Shown: positions 58,971 through 64,000 of the stretch, in pieces | Layout of the letters: each line of letters starts with the position of its first letter | Numbering within the stretch: the stretch's first letter is position 1 | Made by a program: the position numbers and the translations under genes | Notes under the pieces: generated by a model | The model's database searches: none | What the model saw: the letters and a program-made list of their open reading frames with translations, nothing else | What the model was told of the DNA's origin: nothing | Origin: Nonomuraea jabiensis | GTDB taxonomy: Bacteria; Actinomycetota; Actinomycetes; Streptosporangiales; Streptosporangiaceae | Reading direction: 5' to 3' | Assembly: GCF_014204795.1 (NCBI RefSeq) | Contig: NZ_JACHMB010000001.1 | Location: forward strand, 6,150,501 to 6,214,500 | DNA: 64,000 nt

Positions 58971-59729
58971 TCAAAGCCGGGCGATCAGCGTTCCCTTGTC
59001 GTCGAGCGGGGTCACCTCGCCGGCGACGGCCGAGCCGCCCGCGGCGGTCAGGCCGGCCGCGCGCAGGTCGGCGAGCACGCCGGCGGGCCGATGGAGGTGG
59101 TAGTCGCCGTCCACGGTCTCGGTGGCCACCAGCGTGCCGCGGTGGTAGGTGCGGTAGACGCGCCGCACTCCGGCCAGGTCGGGGCCGAGCGGCCGGACGG
59201 CCGACGACAGGGTGTAGCGGCACTCGCCCTGGTGCGCGCTGCGCACCTCACGTTCGGGATGGTCGGGTACGGCCTCGTCCGTCACCATGTCCATGGCCAG
59301 CACGCCACCCGGCGCGAGGTGCCCGGCCAGGCCGGCGAAGAGCGGCCGGCGCGCCCGCGGCGGCACGTCCTGCAGCACGGCGGCCAGGTAGACGTAGTCG
59401 AAGCGCCGGTCGAGAGGGAAGTCCGGCGCGGCGCCGGCGAGCACGGTCACCCGGTGCCGCAGCTCCGGCCGCCCGGCCAGCTTGGTCATGAGCACCGCCC
59501 GCATCCCGGGGGAGGGCTCCAGGCAGTGCACGCTCGCCGCGCGCCCGGCCACCGCCAGGGTCATCCGGCCGGTGCCCGGGCCGATCTCCAGCGCGTGCCC
59601 GCCGGGCGGGGCCAGATCGGCGAAGAAGGAGACCAGCGCGGCCGAACGGGGGCCCACGTGCAGGTGGTCCCAGTGCGCCGCCACCACACCGTAGGGGTCG
59701 GTGAGCGCCACTTCCTCGTCCTCTCTCAC
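58971..59729 (-). CDS. class I SAM-dependent methyltransferase
   Basis: A 252-residue methyltransferase. Motif I is GGHALEIGPGTGRMTLAVAG, post I is VHCLEPSPGM, and motif III region is FDYVYLAAVLQDVPPRARR with LAPGGVLAMDMV. A GTG start overlapping the sulfotransferase stop is used; a GTG giving MALTDPYGVVAAHWDHLHVG is possible. It is coupled to the sulfotransferase and P450 genes and precedes the pentapeptide gene by 118 bases, so the peptide or its cross-linked product is the likely substrate. N-, O- or C-methylation cannot be told apart. Confidence 0.88.
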   Translation of the reverse strand: MREDEEVALTDPYGVVAAHWDHLHVGPRSAALVSFFADLAPPGGHALEIGPGTGRMTLAVAGRAASVHCLEPSPGMRAVLMTKLAGRPELRHRVTVLAGAAPDFPLDRRFDYVYLAAVLQDVPPRARRPLFAGLAGHLAPGGVLAMDMVTDEAVPDHPEREVRSAHQGECRYTLSSAVRPLGPDLAGVRRVYRTYHRGTLVATETVDGDYHLHRPAGVLADLRAAGLTAAGGSAVAGEVTPLDDKGTLIARL

Positions 59730-60358
59730 CGCTGCGGGAGCACCCCGGCCTGTTCGGCGCGGCGCAGATAATCGTCAGTGGTGTTCGCCACGGGGAAGGG
59801 CAGGTCCGGCACGCCGGCTCCCAGGCCCGCGCAGAGCGGCTCCCAGCCGTGCGACGGCTCGACCTCGACGAGCTGGCCGGCCGGCACGGCCTTGCGCACC
59901 TCGTCCAGATGGGTCCGGTAGACCGCGATGGCGTGGTCGCGGTCCTCGAACCGCCCGGAGAACGTCCCCTGCCAGACGATCTTCTCGATGACCTGGTCCC
60001 GGACGGCTGCCTCCTGGCCGGTGTCCACGGGCCTGGTGCGGTACAGGGTGCGGCTCATGCTGGCGTACCACGAAGCCGGATCCCGCACGATGAGCAGGAC
60101 CTTCGCCTCGGGAAAGGCGGCGGCCAGCTCCCGCCAGTAGAATGCCGCCGGCCACGCGATTGTCGCGGCGAAACCGTCGAGCAGCCGTTTCCAGTCGGGT
60201 TTTCCGCCGTCGGCGACCCGGAGCCATTCCCGGGCGTGCGCGGGGTCGGTGAATAGCTCTTTCATGTAATGACAGGGGCCGAATCCGAGGGTCTCCAGCG
60301 CTAATCTGACCGAAGAGGTCCCGGTACGCCCGAACGATGCTCCGACGACCTTCAGCAC
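59726..60358 (-). CDS. sulfotransferase family protein
   Basis: A 210-residue PAPS-dependent sulfotransferase-type protein (Sulfotransfer_4 class). The GTG start has AAGGAGG 5 bases upstream. The 5'-phosphosulfate loop is VVGASFGRTGTSSVRLALET and the 3'-phosphate site is VLLIVRDPASWYASMSRTL. The C-terminus is shortened and typical of the group that is often misnamed in databases. In the cluster it could sulfate a phenolic Tyr hydroxyl of the peptide product. Confidence 0.85.
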   Translation of the reverse strand: MLKVVGASFGRTGTSSVRLALETLGFGPCHYMKELFTDPAHAREWLRVADGGKPDWKRLLDGFAATIAWPAAFYWRELAAAFPEAKVLLIVRDPASWYASMSRTLYRTRPVDTGQEAAVRDQVIEKIVWQGTFSGRFEDRDHAIAVYRTHLDEVRKAVPAGQLVEVEPSHGWEPLCAGLGAGVPDLPFPVANTTDDYLRRAEQAGVLPQR

Positions 60359-60369
60359 GTAAACCTCCT

Positions 60370-61539
60370 TCACCGAAGGACAACCTCGAAACGCTCGATG
60401 CTGCGGGCGGTCAGGTTCGGGAAATACGTCGGCGCGCCGAGCGCCCTGATGCCGGGACAACGTTCGGCGAGGACGCGGAGCACCACCCGGGTGAAGATGG
60501 CTGTAAAGGGGGAGCCGAGACAGGACTTCGGCCCCCTGCCGAAGCCGAGATGCGGATTGGGATGCCGGTCCAGCCGCACCGTGTCCGGGTCGGGGAACCG
60601 CGCGGGGTCCCGGTTCGCCGCGCCCAGCAGCAGCGTGACGGCCTGCCCGGCGCGTACCGTGGTCCCGCCCACCTCGGTGTCGCGCACGCACGCGCGGGCG
60701 ACCGCCTGGATGGGGGAGGCGTAGCGGACCAACTCGTCCACGGCGCGGGCGGTGTCGGCCGCGCCGAACCGCCCCAGCTCGGTGGCCCGCTGGTGGAGCA
60801 GGGCGATCGCCACCAGCCCGAGCAGCTTGCTGCCGGAGCTGTAGCCGCTGAACAGCAGCCCTCGCACGGTGTTGGCGACGATGTCCGGCTCCACGCCGCT
60901 GCCGGCCGCCCGCCGCGCGATGGCGCCGACGACGCCGGAAGGCGGCGGATCGGCGAGCCAGCCCTCGACCAGCACGGCCAGCTCTTCCTGCGCGGCCACC
61001 ACGGGTCGCGCCCGCTCGGGCCAGAGCCCGGCGTCCATTCCCGCGACGATGTCGCGGGCGGCCCGGCTGGCCCAGGCCGGGTCCGGCATCGGCACGCCCA
61101 GGTACGCGGAGGTCGTCGACAGCGCGAGCGGTTCGGCGAATTCCGTGAGGAACTCGAACGACGGGCGGCGCGCGAGAGCTTCCAGCAGCTCGGTCGTGTG
61201 GTGGGCGATCATCCGCTCCAGGGCCGGGTGGTCCTGCGCGCGCAGGGCCTCCATGAACAGCCGGCGGACCACGGTGTGGTCCGGCGGGTCCAGGGTCAGC
61301 ATGTTGATCGCCCGCGGCGGCATCGTCTCGCCGACGCGGCGCCAGTCGGCGGCGAAGTTCGCGCTGTCCTTCAGCACGGCGACGCAATCGTCGTACCGGC
61401 TGAAAACCCATGAGTTAAGTCGGTCGTAGAAAAAGGCGGGGCGTTCCCGGCGGAGGTTTGCGTACCAGGGATAAGGGTCGGCAAGGAGTTCGGGAGAGGC
61501 TAGGAAGATAATGGGGTCGTGGTCAACAATTTCCGACAA
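60370..61539 (-). CDS. cytochrome P450, candidate peptide aromatic cross-linking enzyme
   Basis: A 389-residue bacterial P450. A TTG start (MSEIVDHDPIIFLASPELLA) has GAGGGG upstream. The ExxR region is DELVRYASPIQAVAR; the heme loop is HLGFGRGPKSCLGSPF with Cys near residue 340, where Lys replaces the usual His two residues before Cys. The I-helix reads GLLFSGYSSGSKLLGL and lacks the normal acid-alcohol pair (D/E-T), a deviation seen in some P450s that bind peptides or use unusual oxygen chemistry. First gene of the leftward peptide cluster; sulfotransferase, methyltransferase and the MRYWY gene follow. Confidence 0.9.
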   Translation of the reverse strand: MSEIVDHDPIIFLASPELLADPYPWYANLRRERPAFFYDRLNSWVFSRYDDCVAVLKDSANFAADWRRVGETMPPRAINMLTLDPPDHTVVRRLFMEALRAQDHPALERMIAHHTTELLEALARRPSFEFLTEFAEPLALSTTSAYLGVPMPDPAWASRAARDIVAGMDAGLWPERARPVVAAQEELAVLVEGWLADPPPSGVVGAIARRAAGSGVEPDIVANTVRGLLFSGYSSGSKLLGLVAIALLHQRATELGRFGAADTARAVDELVRYASPIQAVARACVRDTEVGGTTVRAGQAVTLLLGAANRDPARFPDPDTVRLDRHPNPHLGFGRGPKSCLGSPFTAIFTRVVLRVLAERCPGIRALGAPTYFPNLTARSIERFEVVLR

Positions 61540-61863
61540 GAGGCCCCTCTAACCGGCTGTTCAGCCTAATCAGGCTCAAGCTCTCCAGAGAGATGATCCC
61601 TCGCGACCGGTGTGCTGTAAAGGGCGTCAACTCGACCCAGCACTGTGAATTCTCTCGGTGAGTAAACCGGTGCCCAGGGTGATCACGAGCGGCCCTTTTG
61701 CGGGGTTCGCAGCGCCGCGGGACGGTGGTGCGCCCCGGCTGACCGGCCACGACTCGCCTCGTACGGGTGGGGTGCCGGCCCGCGGGTGGGTGGGGGATCA
61801 CCCGAGAGGGTGTGGCGGGCGTCGCCGAGATGGTGTCCGAACTCACTTGACGAGGAGATCAAC
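61540..61863. other. intergenic region upstream of the P450 gene
   Basis: About 320 bases between divergent transcription units. Reading leftward a TTGACG at 61632-61627 could be a -35 box for the P450 operon, but no good -10 follows. No gene was recognised. Confidence 0.35.
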
Positions 61864-61950
61864 GTGAAGTGGATCACTTTGCGTAGTCGCCAATTTATGT
61901 CCGGGTTTCGTGACACAAGCCCCCGGATGGATCCCGAAAAGTCCGCCTAA
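61864..61950 (+). CDS. candidate 28-residue peptide
   Basis: A GTG start 6 bases after GAGGAG opens a 29-codon frame reading MKWITLRSRQFMSGFRD and ending DPEKSA before TAA. It is basic at the N-terminus, acidic at the end, with no signal helix. The well-placed ribosome-binding site in an otherwise empty AT-richer region supports translation. It lies 240 bases before a peptide-type ABC permease gene. Function unknown; conservation has not been tested. Confidence 0.4.
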   Translation: MKWITLRSRQFMSGFRDTSPRMDPEKSA

Positions 61951-62045
61951 AGTGGCACGTTTCCGCAGGTCAGAGGGGGTGTGGTAAGCGATCGTTCCGG
62001 TCTTGTCGATCTATTGCGAGTGACCTTACCGTTATGTCGGACGGT

Positions 62046-62073
62046 TTCTGACTGTTACATCTTTGCTTATATT
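62046..62073 (+). promoter_or_regulatory. candidate promoter for the peptide-type permease operon
   Basis: TTCTGA, a 16-base spacer and TATATT in a clearly AT-rich stretch 120-145 bases before the permease ATG. The -10 is good; the -35 is a weak match. Confidence 0.45.
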
Positions 62074-62191
62074 CTGCGCGTTGATCGCCGTCTCGTTGCA
62101 AGTCGTTTTTGCGCCGCGAGACGGGTTTTCGTTGCGGGGACGCCACTCCGGCCCGGAGGTCCGCGCCCCCCGTCAGCGCGAACGGAGAGTA

Positions 62192-63169
62192 ATGGGCAAG
62201 TACCTGCTCCGCAGGTTGGCAATAAATGTGGTCTTGGTGGCCATCGCGGCGAGCCTCGCGTACATGCTCGCGGCCAGCACCATGAACCCGCGAGCCGCGT
62301 ATCAGGCCCGCCAACCTCCCATCGCCGAGTCGGTCATCGACTCCACGCTGGACGCCTACAACCTGAACGACAAGGTCCCGGTGCTCGTGCGGTACGGGAC
62401 CTGGGCGAAGGGCGTCATCACGGGAGACTTCGGCAAGACCTGGAACGGCGGGTCGGTCAATCAGGAGATGGGCCGGCGGATCATGGTCAGCCTGCGGCTG
62501 CTGCTCATCGGCACGCTGCTGGGCTTCGCCATCGGGGTGGCGCTGGGTGCGATCTCGGCGGTGAAGCAGTACAAGTTCAGCGACCGGTTAATCGGTGTCA
62601 GCTCGTTCGTGATCATGGCGATCCCGGTGTTCGTGCTGGCCACGGTGCTGGCCATCGCGACGTACAGCCTCAACGACGGGCTCGGGTTCACGCTGATCGA
62701 GTACACCGGCGAGTACAACCCGAAGCTGGAGGGCTGGGACCAGTTCCTCAACCGGCTGAACCACCTGATCCTCCCCACGATCTCGCTCAGCCTCGGCTCG
62801 ATCGCGTTCTACAGCCGCATCCAGCGCAACATGATGCTCGACGTGCTGGGTCAGGACTTCGTCCGCACGGCGATGGCCAAGGGCCTGCGGCGCAGGACCG
62901 CGCTCACCAAGCACGCGCTGCGCACCGCGCTGATCCCCTCCGCCACGTACTTCGCCTTCGCGTTCGGCACGATGTTCACCGGTGCCACGTTCACCGAGAA
63001 GATCTTCGCCTGGCACGGCATGGGCGCCTGGCTGGTCGAGTCGATCAACTCGAACGACGTCAACTCCGTCGCCGCGGTGACCTTCTTCACCGCCGTGTGC
63101 GTCCTGTTCGCCGCGTTCCTGTCCGACGTGCTGGTCGCGGCCCTCGATCCTCGGGTGCGGGTGAGCTGA
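62192..63169 (+). CDS. oligopeptide-type ABC transporter permease, DppB/OppB family
   Basis: A 325-residue membrane permease. The ATG follows GGAGAG and gives MGKYLLRRLAINVVLVAIAA, the usual DppB start with a first helix. GDFGKTWNGGSVNQEMGRRI and the EAA loop (MLDVLGQDFVRTAMAKGLRR with ALTKHALRTALIP) are characteristic. It forms a heterodimer with the DppC-type protein encoded next. No solute-binding protein is in the window; it may lie beyond the right edge. Confidence 0.92.
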   Translation: MGKYLLRRLAINVVLVAIAASLAYMLAASTMNPRAAYQARQPPIAESVIDSTLDAYNLNDKVPVLVRYGTWAKGVITGDFGKTWNGGSVNQEMGRRIMVSLRLLLIGTLLGFAIGVALGAISAVKQYKFSDRLIGVSSFVIMAIPVFVLATVLAIATYSLNDGLGFTLIEYTGEYNPKLEGWDQFLNRLNHLILPTISLSLGSIAFYSRIQRNMMLDVLGQDFVRTAMAKGLRRRTALTKHALRTALIPSATYFAFAFGTMFTGATFTEKIFAWHGMGAWLVESINSNDVNSVAAVTFFTAVCVLFAAFLSDVLVAALDPRVRVS

Positions 63170-63170
63170 G

Positions 63171-64000
63171 ATGCGTTCGAAAGTCGTCCTGCGGCGCCTG
63201 TTCCGCAACAAGCAGGCGCGTTACGGCATCGTGGCCCTGGTCCTGCTGGTCCTGCTGGCGTACGTCGGCCCCTACTTCGGCTCGTACGACTGGACCGACA
63301 AGGACTTCATGGCCTTCATGTCGGCCCCGGACGCCGACCACTGGTGGGGCACCACCTCGATCGGCCAGGACATGTACGCGGTCACGCTCCGCGGCATGCA
63401 GAAGTCGATCATCATCGGCCTGCTGGTCGCGCTGATCGCCACCGGACTTGCGGCGGTCGTGGGAGCGTTCGCCGGATATTTCGGCGGCTGGATCGACAGG
63501 GCGCTCATGTGGGGGGTCGACCTGCTGCTGGTCCTCCCGAGCTTCCTGATCATCGCCATCATCTCGCCACGGCTGCGGGACGCCTCCTGGCTGTGGTTCG
63601 TGCTGCTGCTCGCCGCGTTCTCCTGGATGATCACCTCCCGGGTGGTGCGGAGCATGACGCTCTCGCTGCGCGAACGGGAGTACGTCCTGGCCGCCGTCTA
63701 CATGGGCATCCCGCGCTGGAAGATCATCTTCCGGCACATCGTCCCCAACCTGTCCTCCTTGCTGATCATCGACGCCACGCTCAACGTCAGTGGCGCGATC
63801 ATCGGCGAGGCGGCGCTGTCCTTCTTCGGCTTCGGCATCCAGCCGCCGGACGTCTCGCTCGGCACGCTGATCGCGGAGGGCTCGCGCAACGCCACCGGTT
63901 ACCCGTGGCTGTTCGTCTTCCCGGCCGGCCTGCTGGTGGCCATGGTGCTCGCCGTGAACCTGATCGGCGACGGCCTGCGTGACGCACTCGACCCGGGGAG
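63171..64000 (+). CDS. oligopeptide-type ABC transporter permease, DppC/OppC family (partial)
   Basis: The first 276 residues are visible; the gene runs off the right edge. The ATG one base after the DppB-type stop gives MRSKVVLRRLFRNKQARYGI, a typical start. The linker HWWGTTSIGQDMYAVTLRGM and the EAA loop REREYVLAAVYMGIPRWKII with FRHIVPN are conserved. The last visible residues, VNLIGDGLRDALDPG, are close to the family C-terminus, so only a few codons are missing. Confidence 0.93.
   Translation, partial: MRSKVVLRRLFRNKQARYGIVALVLLVLLAYVGPYFGSYDWTDKDFMAFMSAPDADHWWGTTSIGQDMYAVTLRGMQKSIIIGLLVALIATGLAAVVGAFAGYFGGWIDRALMWGVDLLLVLPSFLIIAIISPRLRDASWLWFVLLLAAFSWMITSRVVRSMTLSLREREYVLAAVYMGIPRWKIIFRHIVPNLSSLLIIDATLNVSGAIIGEAALSFFGFGIQPPDVSLGTLIAEGSRNATGYPWLFVFPAGLLVAMVLAVNLIGDGLRDALDPG

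Noticed and set aside
61523..61846. 107-codon minus-strand frame upstream of the P450 gene
   Set aside because: No ribosome-binding site, Arg/Pro-rich low-information product; the region is better read as promoter.

Overview
The window is high-GC actinomycete chromosome (GTG and TTG starts, ATGA or GTGA stop-start overlaps, Tat and lipoprotein signals, DUF397, an AfsR-type regulator). The gene types look most like the Streptosporangiaceae (Nonomuraea-like), but the genus is inferred. No rRNA, tRNA or CRISPR array was recognised.

Region 1 (1-13704) is a carbohydrate-use locus. A leftward operon holds a ThuA-like protein, a Gfo/Idh/MocA oxidoreductase, two ABC permeases, a lipoprotein sugar-binding protein and a large GH29-like alpha-L-fucosidase that runs off the left edge. 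A GH36 alpha-galactosidase and a ROK regulator diverge from it. A secreted GH2 enzyme with a ricin-type domain follows. Region 2 (13705-30500) is regulatory and accessory: a Tn3-type relic, a Tat-secreted protein divergent from a two-component system across a striking inverted repeat, a coupled pair of AfsR-like ATPase-TPR proteins, a LacI regulator with an internal tandem repeat, a frameshifted pRiA4b ORF-3-like pseudogene, a GntR/DUF397 pair and a DUF1023 hydrolase plus lipoprotein.

Region 3 (30503-47026) is a second glycan locus: GH106 rhamnosidase, GH141-like beta-helix protein, RraA-like protein, an unassigned alpha/alpha-barrel-like protein, a complete sugar ABC importer, a divergent regulator in which an IS630-type helix-turn-helix is fused to a GntR-FCD protein, a GH95 fucosidase, and L-fucose dehydrogenase plus L-fuconolactonase. 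With the GH29, GH36 and GH2 genes this suggests use of fucose- and rhamnose-bearing plant cell-wall polysaccharide; rhamnogalacturonan II is one candidate. Region 4 (47034-55703) is acid-sugar and CoA metabolism: a leftward operon (GntR, enoyl-CoA hydratase, CaiB-type CoA-transferase, a cytoplasmic solute-binding-protein-like protein, SDR, DUF4432) and a divergent operon of an Asp/Glu-racemase-like protein, a RuBisCO-like protein with its active-site lysines, and a DUF1537 kinase. The last two match the 3-oxo-isoapionate branch of apiose catabolism in type. Two identical-arm palindromes 21 bp apart sit between the operons.

Region 5 (55749-64000) starts with a VapBC module whose toxin has lost its middle, then an SDR. 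Next is the most exciting item: a leftward set of cytochrome P450, sulfotransferase, methyltransferase, an 18-bp open reading frame encoding Met-Arg-Tyr-Trp-Tyr behind a perfect Shine-Dalgarno sequence, a perfect hairpin, and a flavin monooxygenase. This resembles the minimal biarylitide-type RiPP clusters (precursor MRYYH plus a P450), but with Tyr instead of His at position 5 and extra tailoring genes. The window ends in an oligopeptide-type ABC permease pair preceded by a possible 28-residue peptide gene.
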